Assembly: GCA_013815325.1 (NCBI GenBank)
Contig: JACDGM010000016.1
Span: 1 to 50,766 of the forward strand
Direction of reading: 5' to 3'
From: Chthoniobacterales bacterium
GTDB lineage: Bacteria > Verrucomicrobiota > Verrucomicrobiia > Chthoniobacterales > UBA10450
Length of the DNA: 50,766 nt
Shown: piece by piece, positions 1-9,677 of the stretch
How the letters are laid out: each line of letters opens with the position of its first letter
Position numbering within the stretch: position 1 is the stretch's first letter
Program-made: the position numbers and the translations under genes
The notes under the pieces: generated by a model
The model's database searches: none
The model's input: only the letters and a program-made list of their open reading frames with translations
What the model was told of the DNA's origin: nothing

Positions 1-587
1 GTGAAGATAATCAGTGCGCGATTTCCAGTGGCCGCTTTGCCGTAGGTCCGCGTCGCGAGCGCGATCGCGTCGGAAATGTTGGTGCCGCCTTCGGGAATGC
101 TCTTGGTGTCGAGGTCGTTGATCGAGTTGACCGCGGCGTCGTAGTCGATCGTTAGGGGGGCTTGCAGAAAAGCGCGTCCGGCAAACGCGATGAGCCCGAC
201 GCGATCGCCTTGCAGTTCGTTAAGCAAATCCTGCGTGGCGAGTCTTACGCGCTCGAGGCGGTTGGGTGAAACGTCGTTTGAGAGCATGCTGCGCGAGACG
301 TCCACCGCGAGGATGAGATCAAGTCCTTTGCGGCGCACTTCGTCGAAGGCGTAACCCCAGCGTGGCCGCGCCAGGCTCACGAGGACGAGGAGAAAGACGA
401 GGAGGAGGAGGAGGAAACGAAAAATGCGGCGGCCGCGGTTGACCGTCCCGGCCAATTGAGGCAGCAAGCGGGCGGCGACGAATTGCTGGAGGCGCTCCGC
501 CCCGCGTTGCTCCGCGCGGGCAAAGAAAAAGGCCAGCAGTGGAAGCAGGAGCAAGGCCCAAAGCCAGTTTGGCGATCCGAAGCTCAT
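1..587 (-). CDS. vWA-domain protein, BatB-like (3' end outside window)
   Basis: Reading leftward from an ATG at 587, the frame stays open to the window edge (about 195 residues), so the C-terminus is missing. It opens with a membrane segment (WALLLLPLLAFFF), has a second strongly hydrophobic segment at about residues 55-72, and then a von Willebrand A domain. The metal-binding MIDAS motif is DVSRS at residues 96-100, followed by the GDRVGLIAFAG strand and EGGTNI. Two membrane anchors before a vWA domain is the layout of BatA/BatB proteins of the Bacteroides aerotolerance-type operon. It is the last visible gene of that operon, 43 nt after the previous stop. In BatB/BatC proteins TPR repeats often follow; that part would lie outside the window. 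A copy of the TCGTTAGG octamer lies inside the gene at 149. Confidence 0.85.
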   Translation of the reverse strand, partial: MSFGSPNWLWALLLLPLLAFFFARAEQRGAERLQQFVAARLLPQLAGTVNRGRRIFRFLLLLLVFLLVLVSLARPRWGYAFDEVRRKGLDLILAVDVSRSMLSNDVSPNRLERVRLATQDLLNELQGDRVGLIAFAGRAFLQAPLTIDYDAAVNSINDLDTKSIPEGGTNISDAIALATRTYGKAATGNRALIIF

Positions 588-630
588 AGCCCCCCCTCGG
601 CGCCGAACCTTTGTTCGTTAGGCAGGCCTC

Positions 631-1695
631 TCATGGCAGTTTTTTCCAGATGGTCTGCGACAACAAGAGCTCCGCCAGCAAAACGCCCGCGCCCGCCATC
701 AGACAGGCCGGAAAGAGGTCGCGATACTGCTGATATTTTTTTACCGAGACGGTCGACTTCTCCATCTTGTCGATGTCGCCATAAATGTTTTCGAGCGAAT
801 CGGTGTCGGTCGCGCGGAAGAATTGGCCGCCGGCGATCTGCGCCACTTCCTTCAAGCCTGCCTCATTGAACTGCACCCGCTGATTTTGATAAAGGAGGTT
901 GCCCGCGACGTCGGTCAGAGGCCGGCCGGTGTTCTGGTCGAAGACCGGCACCGGCGCGATCCCATTGCTGCCCGCGCCGATTGCATAGAGCTGGATGTGG
1001 AGCGCCTTGATCGCTTCCGCCGCGGTCTTCGGCGGAATTTTACCGGCGTTATTCTCGCCATCGGTCAGGAGAACCATGGCGCGGCTTTTCGATTTCTTAT
1101 CCGTTAGGCGATTGGCCGCCGAAGCCATGGCCGAGCCGATCGCGGTCCCGTCCTCGACTAGGCCGATCCGAACCCGCTCGAGATTTTGCAGGAGCCAATC
1201 GTGATCGAGGGTTAGCGGACTAACGACATAAGGACGTCCGGCGAAGGCGATGATCCCGATGCGGTCGTTAGGCCGGCTCTCGATAAATTTTCGCGTCACC
1301 TCGCGGATGGCATCGATCCGCGTCGCCGAATCGCCCCCCACCGTAAAATCCTTCGTCAACATCGAGCCGGAAACGTCGAGCACAACCATTATATCGATGC
1401 CGCTCGCTTCCACTTCGGTGAGGCTCTTGCCGAGCTGCGGCCGGGCGAGGGCGAAGATGAGAATGGCAAGCGCAAGATAGAGCAATCCACGCATGATCGC
1501 TCCCGCGCGCGAGCTGGTCCGTTTGCCGAGCGCCTGCAAGGTCGCGGTCGAGGAAAAGACGAGCGCCGCCGCCGCGCCGCGCTGACCGCGCAGCCAGGCG
1601 ATAAGCGGGACGAGCAGGAGGAGCAACAAGAACCATGGGTGCGCGAAGGAAAAGGCCCAGGGCGAGTTGTGCGGCCAGAGATTAAGCGGGTGCAA
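631..1695 (-). CDS. batA: vWA-domain membrane protein, BatA-like
   Basis: This 354-residue protein has an N-terminal hydrophobic anchor (about 20-34), a second segment (about 70-86), a vWA domain with MIDAS DVSGS at 107-111, and a C-terminal membrane segment (LMAGAGVLLAELLL) near residue 340. The arrangement and length match BatA of aerotolerance operons, which pairs with MoxR ATPases and DUF58 proteins, probably as an envelope-associated metal-dependent scaffold. Its start overlaps the end of the upstream gene by 14 nt, which indicates translational coupling. Family knowledge says these operons affect envelope stress or oxygen tolerance; the biochemical role is not established. Confidence 0.88.
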   Translation of the reverse strand: MHPLNLWPHNSPWAFSFAHPWFLLLLLLVPLIAWLRGQRGAAAALVFSSTATLQALGKRTSSRAGAIMRGLLYLALAILIFALARPQLGKSLTEVEASGIDIMVVLDVSGSMLTKDFTVGGDSATRIDAIREVTRKFIESRPNDRIGIIAFAGRPYVVSPLTLDHDWLLQNLERVRIGLVEDGTAIGSAMASAANRLTDKKSKSRAMVLLTDGENNAGKIPPKTAAEAIKALHIQLYAIGAGSNGIAPVPVFDQNTGRPLTDVAGNLLYQNQRVQFNEAGLKEVAQIAGGQFFRATDTDSLENIYGDIDKMEKSTVSVKKYQQYRDLFPACLMAGAGVLLAELLLSQTIWKKLP

Positions 1696-2182
1696 GCGCG
1701 CCTCCTTTCACGAAACGATTCGCTTCCTCGATCAGGAGACGGCTGTCCGCCGTCGTCGCGTCGTAACGCGCGAATTTGATCAGGTCGCAGCGGTTCAGGA
1801 AATCCCCTAGGAGCGTCTGCTCGTCGGCGGAAAAGGGCGAAGTCGACGCGAGCGTGTTGAGAAATTCAACCGACGTTTGTCGCGTCACCGGCAACTGATA
1901 TTGCTCCGTCACGTAGCGGCGCAAAATGTCGGAAACGCGAATGCTGAACTGATACGGCGGCAAGGTCTCGATCTGCCCTTCCATCCGCGCCAGTTGCTCG
2001 ATCGCCCGCTCGCGTGGAGTGAGAACCTCTGCCGGCCGGCGCCGCCACCATTTCAACAGCCAGATCGCTAGGCCTATGAGCAGGAGCGTCGCCGCGACCG
2101 CGCAAAAGACCATCCACGGCTTGAGCAGGAAGTAATCAACCGGCGGGGCGATGTCGTGGAATTCTTGAGCGAGAAAAGTCAT
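1682..2182 (-). CDS. DUF4381-like single-pass membrane protein of the Bat operon
   Basis: The 166-residue product has one membrane segment at about residues 24-45 (MVFCAVAATLLLIGLAIWLL), a basic stop-transfer KWWRRRP, and then a helical cytoplasmic domain with a DILRRYVTEQY core and a conserved FARYDAT stretch. Such a protein is commonly encoded between DUF58 and BatA genes in MoxR/vWA operons. It sits 6 nt after the DUF58 stop and overlaps batA by 14 nt. The family assignment comes from position and overall pattern; no catalytic motif is visible. Confidence 0.75.
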   Translation of the reverse strand: MTFLAQEFHDIAPPVDYFLLKPWMVFCAVAATLLLIGLAIWLLKWWRRRPAEVLTPRERAIEQLARMEGQIETLPPYQFSIRVSDILRRYVTEQYQLPVTRQTSVEFLNTLASTSPFSADEQTLLGDFLNRCDLIKFARYDATTADSRLLIEEANRFVKGGALAPA

Positions 2183-2188
2183 CCTAGC

Positions 2189-3088
2189 CTAACGACGGGC
2201 CATGCGCCGCTCGCGTTGTTTGAAAAATGTCCGGAGCGCCGGGAGATAATCGGCGCCGGTGCGGAGCGAGATCGCGTCGATGTTGTTGCGCCGCAGAACC
2301 TGCGTCACGTTCGCGCGCCGCTCTTCGGCGAGGGCGCTGAAACGGGTGCGGGTCTGGCGATCGCCGGTGTTGATCTCGATTTGCTCGCCGGTCTCGGCGT
2401 CCTCCAGCGTGATGATGCCGATGTTGGGCAATGTTTCCTCGCGCTGATCGTCGATCCGGATGGCGATCAGATCGTGCCGCCGGCTCGTAATCGTTAGGGC
2501 GCGCGAAAAATCTTCCGCCTGAAAATCCGAGATGAAGAACACAACCGAGCGGCGGGTGACGATGTGGTTCAGATAATCGAGCGCGAGACTCGGCAATGTC
2601 CCGCGGCCTTGCGGCTCAAAAAAGAGAATCTCACGAATCAAACGGAGCGTGTGAGAGCGGCCTTTTTTTGGCGGGATGAACAGTTCGACTTGATCGGAGA
2701 AAAGGATGAGGCCGACTTTGTCGTTGTTCCGGATCGCGCTGAAGGCGAGCAGGCAAGCCACTTCCGCTGCCAGCTCGCGTTTCGATTGCGCGACGCTCCC
2801 GAAATTTCCCGACGCGCTCACGTCCACCACCAGCACCACCGTCAGCTCGCGCTCTTCGGTAAACTTCTTAACGAACGCCGTCCCGAGCCGCGCGGTCACG
2901 TTCCAATCGATCGCCCGAATCTCATCCCCGGGTTGATACTCGCGCACGTCTTCGAAATTCATCCCGCGGCCCTTGAAGACGCTATGGTAATCCCCAGCAA
3001 AAGCCGACTGTACGAGACCTTTGGTCTTGATCTCGAGCGCGCGGATCTTCTTCAGGATTTCTGCGGGGGTTTGCCGCGTTTCGGTCAT
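2189..3088 (-). CDS. DUF58 domain protein of the MoxR/Bat operon
   Basis: The 299-residue protein contains the DUF58 signature: GRGMNFEDVREYQPGDEIR at about residues 39-57, followed by IDWNVTARLGTAFVKKFTEERE. A vWA-like fold follows, starting with VVLVVDVSASG, where DxSxS is preserved. No membrane segment is seen, so it is probably cytoplasmic. DUF58 proteins are encoded next to MoxR AAA+ ATPases, and this one lies downstream of moxR, separated by a 222-bp gap filled by a palindromic repeat. A CCTAACGA octamer straddles its stop codon at 2188-2195. Confidence 0.9.
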   Translation of the reverse strand: MTETRQTPAEILKKIRALEIKTKGLVQSAFAGDYHSVFKGRGMNFEDVREYQPGDEIRAIDWNVTARLGTAFVKKFTEERELTVVLVVDVSASGNFGSVAQSKRELAAEVACLLAFSAIRNNDKVGLILFSDQVELFIPPKKGRSHTLRLIREILFFEPQGRGTLPSLALDYLNHIVTRRSVVFFISDFQAEDFSRALTITSRRHDLIAIRIDDQREETLPNIGIITLEDAETGEQIEINTGDRQTRTRFSALAEERRANVTQVLRRNNIDAISLRTGADYLPALRTFFKQRERRMARR

Positions 3089-3140
3089 TTCAATGTTTGG
3101 CTACGAACAGGAAAAGCTGATATGTCATCCAAAGCTGATG

Positions 3141-3263
3141 TGTCATCCCGAACCGGCGAAGCGCGGAGAGGGATCTCACAACTGCACCTAACGTGCACTC
3201 ACGAGAGGAGAGCGCGGATTGCAAGAGAGAGGTCCTTCGCCGTCTGCGCGGCTCAGGATGACA
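3141..3263. repeat. Intergenic palindromic repeat (GTCATCC...GGATGAC type)
   Basis: The gap between moxR and the DUF58 gene begins with TGTCATCC (3141-3148) and ends with GGATGACA (3256-3263). The arms continue as imperfect inverted repeats (ACCGGCGAAGCGCGG versus TCGCCGTCTGCGCGGC). This is the shape of REP/MITE-like elements common in intergenic DNA of soil bacteria. A conceptual ORF across it (CHPEPRRRRR...) is a translation of the repeat, not a gene. The element also holds a variant octamer, CCTAACGT, at 3187. Confidence 0.65.
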
Positions 3264-3310
3264 AGCGGGGCCGTTGCATAATCCCCGGCCCTGAAGTGCA
3301 GCTACGTCAA

Positions 3311-4303
3311 TCACGGCACCGGCAGTCCTGCGAAAATCCGCTCGATGACTGTTTCACTCGTTAGGCTCTCTGCCTCCGCTTCATAGCTCACGATGACACG
3401 GTGCCGCAGCACATCAGGGCCGATGCTTTTGATGTCTTGCGGCGTGACGTAGCCGCGGCCGTTGAGGAAGGCGTAAGCGCGGGCCGCGAGCGCGAGGTAG
3501 ATCGTGGCGCGCGGCGAAGCGCCGTAACGAATCAAACCATTCAGTTCGAGCCGATACGAAGCCGGCTCACGCGTCGCCCAGACGACGTCCACGATGTAAT
3601 CTTTCACCCGGTCGTCGATGTAAATCTCGTTCACGAGATTGCGCGCGGCGATGATCTGCTCCGGCGCGACAACGGGATTGACGCTCAGGTTAGGCGCGGA
3701 AGTCGCCATGAGATCGAGGATGCGCCGCTCCTCCGCTTTTGCGGGATAGCCGACGTTGAGTTTCAACATGAAGCGGTCGAGCTGCGCTTCCGGAAGCTGA
3801 TAAGTGCCTTCCTGCTCGAGCGGATTTTCGGTCGCGAGGACAAGGAAGGGGTCGGGCAGCGGATAAGTCGTCTCGCCGATCGTGACCTGGCGTTCCTGCA
3901 TCGCTTCGAGAAGCGCGCTCTGCACCTTGGCCGGCGCCCGGTTGATTTCATCGGCGAGGATGAGGTTAGAAAAAATCGGCCCGAGCTTGGTCGTGAACTC
4001 TCCGCTGCGTGGGTTGTAAATGAGGGTGCCGATCAAATCCGCCGGGAGCAAGTCGGGGGTAAATTGCAGCCGCTGAAAGCCGGTCTGAATGCACGCCGCC
4101 ATGGTTTTGACCGTGAGCGTCTTGGCCAAGCCGGGAACGCCTTCGAGCAGGATATGGCCATTGGCGAGCAGCCCGAGCAAAAGCCGGTCGACCAGATATT
4201 TCTGGCCGATAACGACGTGGCCGACTTGCTCGCGCAAAGGCGCGATCCATTGCCCCAGCTCCTGCACCTGCTGGGTAATCTCCTGGGTTGAATTCATAAG
4301 CAT
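3311..4303 (-). CDS. moxR: MoxR-family AAA+ ATPase
   Basis: This 330-residue AAA+ ATPase has Walker A GVPGLAKT at about residues 55-62, Walker B LILADEINRAP, a sensor region ATENPLEQEGTYQLPEAQLDRF typical of MoxR, and the C-terminal lid with YGASPRATIYL. MoxR ATPases act as chaperone-like remodelers for vWA-domain partners. It is the first gene of the leftward Bat-type operon and is divergent from the sigma-factor gene, with about 210 bp between them for promoters. Two ATGs lie 6 nt apart at the start; either could be used. Confidence 0.93.
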   Translation of the reverse strand: MLMNSTQEITQQVQELGQWIAPLREQVGHVVIGQKYLVDRLLLGLLANGHILLEGVPGLAKTLTVKTMAACIQTGFQRLQFTPDLLPADLIGTLIYNPRSGEFTTKLGPIFSNLILADEINRAPAKVQSALLEAMQERQVTIGETTYPLPDPFLVLATENPLEQEGTYQLPEAQLDRFMLKLNVGYPAKAEERRILDLMATSAPNLSVNPVVAPEQIIAARNLVNEIYIDDRVKDYIVDVVWATREPASYRLELNGLIRYGASPRATIYLALAARAYAFLNGRGYVTPQDIKSIGPDVLRHRVIVSYEAEAESLTSETVIERIFAGLPVP

Positions 4304-4512
4304 GGTGAGACAAATCCGCGCGGAGGGCGTTCAAAAGGTGAGCATACCTCACTTGGTTTCGCCGTTGGGTTTTGCGTTACTCTCCTGAGATTTTGCCGGG
4401 GGTGGCGGATGAAAAAGGACGGCTGTTCTCATTCCCCAAAACTGGCCGTCAGCAAAACGAAATGTGATCTACCAAAGAATCCGCGCGGATACGCTCGATC
4501 TGTGTTCAGTTC

Positions 4513-5144
4513 ATGATTCCCACGCAGCACAGTCTGGTTATTCGCATTCAGGCGGGTGGTTCCGATGATGACTGGAGGAGGTTTTATTCTCTTTACGAGC
4601 GGCCTATCCTCGCCTTTGCCGCTTCCCATTCCCTGAGTGGGTGGAGTGTGCGGATGTCCTGCAAGAAACGATGATCAAGATCTTGCCGGTCGGCTTTGCC
4701 CGGTTCGATCCAACCAAAGGTCGGTTCACCGGGTTCTTGTTTCATGTCGCGCGCTGCTGTGTGGTCGATGCCTTGCGGCGGCGGCGTCGCCGGGAAGGCC
4801 GACATATTTCGATCGATGGAATGGGCGAACCGGGGGGCAGAGGAGGGCTCGAACTGTTGGATGGCAACGATGATCCCGCTGATCTCGCCGAGCGCGCCGG
4901 TGAGATGGCTCTGATTTTTCGCGCACTGGATTTACTGATCGAGAAGCACTGCTTTCGACCGCGGACCGTAAGTCTCTTCAAAGCGGTCACCATCGAGCAA
5001 CGCGATCCGCAGAAGGTGGCGGAAGAATTCGAAACATCCGTGGGCAATGTTTACGAAGCCAAGCGCGCGGTGCTGGCCCGGCTGCGCCGGATGTTGCAGG
5101 CGCTGGATCGCGGCGCGGACCTGGAGGAGGCGCTCACCGCATAG
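4513..5144 (+). pseudogene. ECF-type RNA polymerase sigma factor, frameshifted near 4635
   Basis: The sequence encodes an ECF sigma factor in two frames. From the ATG at 4513 the first frame gives sigma region 2.1 (DDDWRRFYSLYERPILAFA). At about 4630-4641 the homology moves to a second frame (ECADVLQETMIKILPV, then FDPTKGRFTGFLFHVARCCVVDALRRRRR, region 2.4). That frame ends with region 4 (VAEEFETSVGNVYEAKRAVLARLRRML) at 5144. Together they give about 210 residues, the normal length. The lesion is a 1- or 2-nt indel, so this is either a decayed gene or a sequence error. It is followed at 14 nt by the FHA gene and then by an FHA-kinase gene. Linkage of an ECF factor to a Ser/Thr kinase is known from ECF43-type systems, where the kinase activates the sigma factor by phosphorylation; that mechanism is inferred here. 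Confidence 0.7.
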
Positions 5145-5158
5145 ATCGCCGCAAAGTT

Positions 5159-5659
5159 ATGAACGCACCTATCGCCGCAATTTCCGACGAAGCCCTCGCG
5201 CAACTGGTCTTCGAGTCGCAGGATACCGAGCGCTGCGTGAAAGCGCCGCCGTCGGATCTCTTCGAGCGGTTGCGTCAATTCATGGCGCTTTATCGCGACC
5301 TCGCGGCGAAGCCCCTCGGTCCTGGCCTGCTCTACCAAATTCGCAGAGCGGAAGAGGCACAATTCCAAGCGCTTGATCGGAAGCTGGTCGTCGGTCGCCT
5401 CTCGAAGAGCGACTATCATCCCGCCGGCTGCGACCTGTCCTGTGACGATCAACTGATGAGTCGCCATCATTTCGAGATCGAGCTGGTTGATGGCTTGTAT
5501 TTGCTGCGCGACTTGCGAGCTCGCAACGGGACTTTCCTGAATCAGCAGCCCGAGCGGATCACTGAGGCGGTGTTGAAGGAGGGAGACATCATCTCGGCCG
5601 GGAGCAGGGCTTTCATTTTCCTTGGCGATGATGCCGGTCTGCGCGTCGAGGTCGGCTAA
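5159..5659 (+). CDS. FHA domain protein
   Basis: The 166-residue protein has a helical N-terminal half (about 1-60) and a forkhead-associated domain from about residue 75. The FHA landmarks are visible: VVGRLSKSDYHPAGCDL (GR motif), LMSRHHFEIEL (SxxH) and LRDLRARNGTFLN (NG). FHA domains bind phosphothreonine peptides. Lying between an ECF sigma factor (14 nt upstream) and a Ser/Thr kinase (17 nt downstream), it probably reads the kinase output. It is intact, unlike its two neighbours. Confidence 0.85.
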   Translation: MNAPIAAISDEALAQLVFESQDTERCVKAPPSDLFERLRQFMALYRDLAAKPLGPGLLYQIRRAEEAQFQALDRKLVVGRLSKSDYHPAGCDLSCDDQLMSRHHFEIELVDGLYLLRDLRARNGTFLNQQPERITEAVLKEGDIISAGSRAFIFLGDDAGLRVEVG

Positions 5660-5676
5660 AGATTCGGCTTTCTTTT

Positions 5677-8600
5677 TTGGGTTCGCCCAGAAAGGATCGA
5701 ACGAGATCACGAGGATCGTCCTCGATTCCTCCGCTCGCAAAGCCTGTGCCTTCTCTCGTCGAAATCCTCGTGCTCGGCCCGAACCATGAGCAACGGTTCG
5801 TTGCCGAACGAAATGGAGCGATCACCGTAGGTCGAAGCTCTGACTGCCAGGTGGTGTTGGATGAGTCCCTCATCGGACAATCCCGGGTGCATCTCGATTG
5901 GGCCTCGGACCAGGAACTAAACCTCGCACTAACAGCCGGCCGGGAACAGTTAGAACAACTCGGTGGTGTGCGACTCGACGGCAAGCCCGTCGACCTGCCA
6001 GTCAGAGTAGGGGAAGGAAGAGAAATCACCTTGGGCGCGGCGAAGCTAACCTGGCGCCACTTGCCGAGAGAAGAGTGGCCGACGTTGGCGAGTGGCGACG
6101 CGCCGTCGAGTGCCGCCGAGAAGCTCAGGAAGGAGCTACAGCGGGAGCGCTACGAGTTTGGTGCAGAGGTAGGACGTGGCGGGATGGGTCAGGTCGTGAT
6201 CGCGACGGAAAAGCCGCTCCAGCGTCCGATCGCGCTGAAGAAGCTCCTGCGCCCGGCAAACAAGGAAGACCAGGAACGCTTTATCCGAGAGGCCCGCATC
6301 ACCGGCCGGCTTCAGCATCCCAGTATCGTTCCTGTGCACGAGCTCGGTGCCGACGAAAACGGCAGTCCCTTTTACACGATGAAGCTCGTGCAAGGACTTA
6401 CTCTCCACGAGATCCTGCCCAATCTTTCAAAGGGTAACTCCGAGGCCTTGCGGCGCTATCCCTTGCCCGCCCTCCTGACCATCTTTCAAAAGGTCTGCGA
6501 CGCCGTCGCCTTCGCCGGTGATCCACCGCGACCTTAAGCCAGAGAACATCATGATCGGCGACTACGGCGAAGTGCTGGTGATGGATTGGGGCTCCGCTAA
6601 AATCCTTCGGAGGGACGAGCTCCCGCCTCCGCCGTGGACGGACTACGCCGCGGCGAGCCCGCTCGTCCCGGATGTCGCACCACCGAACGAGAAGAGCGCG
6701 TATCCGAGAATGAATCAGAAAATAACTTCCTCACGCTTCCAGGTAGTGTCATAGGCACACCAGGCTACATGGCTCCCGAGCAGGCGCGCGGGCAGGCCGA
6801 CGCGGCGGATGAGCGGACCGACGTCTATGCGCTGGGTGCGATTCTCTACGCCCTGCTGGCTCTGGAAGCACCGGTGAGACTTACCCCAAAAGAAGCCCAA
6901 TCCTTCGAAGAGCGACGGCGGACCGGAGAGAATCTCGGCGACCTGTTCGGCAATCACGTCGCTCCTGTTGTGGGGGGCGGAGCCGCGCGCATCAAACTTT
7001 CTCATCTCCCGGGCCGGAAGCTGCCCGATTCGCTAGTCGCCGTCGTTAGAAAGGCAATGAGTCTGCATCCCAGCCGATCGCTTCGTCAGCGTGAAGGCTT
7101 TCCAGGCCGACATTGCGGCCTTTCAGGCTGGGTTCGCGACGAACGCGGAGGGAGCGGGAGTCTGGACGCGCACCCGGTTGCTAATTACGCGCCACAGGGT
7201 CTTGGCGACCGCGATCTTGACCATCTTCGCGATCCTTCTCGGAGCTACACTCGTTAGTCTTAAACAACGTCAGGTCGCGCTCGAGAGTAATCGGAATTTG
7301 CAGCTGGCTCTCCGGCGCGCCAGCGTGGCAGATTTGGAAGCGGCGCGGCAGCGTATCCAGGTTGGAGCGTGGCGAGAAGGGACTGCGCTACTCGGACGCT
7401 CTCTTAGCTTTTGGCCGGGGAATCGCCTTGCTGCGGATTATCTTCTCAGTGCCATCGCCTTCGGCCGAGGCGACCGCGAGAAGTTGCCGCTCTTGGGCGT
7501 TTTCCATGATACGATTGGAGAAGTTGCTTTCAGTCCCGACGGTCGTTACTTCGTCACGGCGGGTTCCGATCACACCGCGCGTATCCGCGAAACCGCAACC
7601 GGCGCGCAGGTGTTTCAGCCCCTGTATCACGACACAACTTTTGGCAAGCCGGCTTTCAGTCCTGATGGACGGAAGCTACTCATGATTGGAAACGACGGCG
7701 TGGCTCTTTTGCATGATCTCGTGAGCGGTCGACTGCTGGTGCCGCCCATGCGCCACGGCCGCCCCGACCTCGATTCTCTCAACTACATCAGCAGTAGCGT
7801 CTTCAGCCCGGACGGCGGCAGAATTCTTACCAGCTCTCTGGATCACACGGCGCGCGTCTGGGATGCCACTCCGGGAAAGAGCTGGCGCAGCTGGTTAATC
7901 CGGCGCGGGTCAAGAACGCCGTCTTTAGTCCCGACGGGTCCCGCATTCTCACTTCTTACGTCGACGGAGGCGCAATCCTTTGGGATGCAGTTACGTTCCA
8001 AGCCATCGGAGAGCCCATGAGGCACGCCGGGACGGTGCGGAACGCACGTTTTAGCCGGGACGGGAATAAAATTGTCACCCCGAGCCTGGACGAAACCGCG
8101 CGGATCTGGGATCGGCACACGGCCGGGCCGCTTGGGCCTCCTTTGCGTCACGCGGATTATGTTTGGGACGTGGCCATGAGTCCGGATGGCAAGACTTTCG
8201 CCACCTCTTCCTACGACAACGTCTTCCTCTGGTCTCTGGTGGATGGAAGCCGGGTCGGAGTGCCGATGAAACATCAATCTCCTGTCCTGACTCCCGTTTT
8301 CAGCCCTGATGGCTCGCGACTACTCACTGCGAGTCAGGATGTGCGCCTGTGGAATCTCGCGACTGGTCAACTGTCCGAACCGCCCATGCGCCACGACGAT
8401 TTTGTTTATTCCGCCGCCTTTAATCGCGACGCGACGAAGATTCTCTCGGCTGGGTCCGACAACATGGCCTATATCTGGGACGCTGCCACGCCCAAGCCTC
8501 CCGGTGAAATCATCCCCATCCCGGGCGCGGTCGCTTCGCTCGAATTCGCTGGGGTTTCTAATGACACTCTCTTCGTCGCGATGCGGGATGGCCAAGCCGG

Positions 8601-9579
8601 CCTTTGGTCGTTAGGCAAGAAAAGATTCGTCGCTCCGGTCGCTCAGCAAGGGGCCGCTATCTCGGTCGCTACCTATGATTCAGCCGCGGCTCGCTTCGCC
8701 ACCGCCGGCCCGGATGGGACTGTTCATTTTTGGAATGCCACCACCGGTCAGGAGCTAGGACACGCGAAGGCGAAGACGGACTCCGTGGTGGTTCTCGCCT
8801 TCGCTCCCGACGGTCGATCCCTCTTTGCAGCTTACCTCGGCGGCTCGGTCGTGCACTGGAGTTTCCCGGAGGGCGCGCTTCTCCGCCAAGCCTGGGAGCA
8901 CCCGGAAAAAATCGACTCCTTGGCGGTTTCACCATCGGGCGGAGAAATCGCCGTCGGATGTCGCGATGATTACGTCTATTTCTGGGACACTCGAACTGGC
9001 CGAGCCCTGCCGCCCACGATCAAACTGAAAAACGGCGTGATCGCGGTAGCCTATAGTCCGGACGGAAAGTCGTTGGCCACTGGTGGCAATGAACATGTTG
9101 CCCAAACCTGGTCGCTCCCTTTGGGGAAAACATTGGGGGACAGTTTCGTTTTCAAAGGAAACACGGCCACCGTCCGTTTCACGGCCCGAGGCAATGCCCT
9201 GCTCGTCAACGGGAGCGAGAAAACGGAGGTAACCTGTTACGACGTGAAAACCCACGACAGCCTCTACCTGCCGCTGTCCCATCCTCAGCCGGTGACTCAC
9301 GTCGCCGCCAATACCAGCGGCTCGGTCGTGGTCACGGTCACGAATGACGGCGTCGCCCGACTCTGGCGCATCCCCCACACCACGCAGCCGCCGCCCGCCT
9401 CGCTCCCCGACTATCTTCGCGCCATCGGTGGTCTGGCTTTTTCGACCGATCAGCGTCTGCTCGAAGTGCCGACACGTGAACGCCTCGCCCTGCGCCAGAA
9501 GCTCATCGCTATGCCGCGCGACTCTTCCCAGTGGGGCTCCATTATGCGCTCGAGCTTCCAGCAACTGCCCGCGAAGTAG
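5677..9579 (+). pseudogene. FHA - Ser/Thr kinase - TM - WD40 repeat protein, broken by four lesions
   Basis: One long gene of about 1300 codons is recoverable from consecutive frames. It begins with an FHA domain (ITVGRSSDCQVVLDES). The kinase domain follows (GRGGMGQV glycine loop, IALKKL lysine, HRDLKPEN catalytic loop, DWGSAK in place of [16 protein letters not shown]). Next come a membrane segment ([19 protein letters not shown]) and about a dozen WD40-type blades (FSPDGRYFVTAGSDHTARI, FSPDGSRLLTASQDVRLW). Frames change at about 6510, 6700-6740, 7065 and 7880. The first lesion removes roughly four residues before the catalytic HRD; the 7065 and 7880 lesions look like single-base indels. 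The TTG at 5677 is the best start. This is a typical Verrucomicrobia/Planctomycete signalling architecture. As sequenced it cannot make a full-length product. Confidence 0.75.
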
Positions 9580-9677
9580 CGACGCGCGAGCGCTTCCCAC
9601 TGCGCCAAAACCTCTTCCATGCCTCCGAGTCCCTCCGATTGGTCTGAGGTTTTAAGCCTCCGCATCGGTTTAGGAGA

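Noticed and set aside
3090-3314. 74-codon ORF between moxR and DUF58
   Set aside because: It is a conceptual translation of the palindromic repeat (CHPEPRRRRR).
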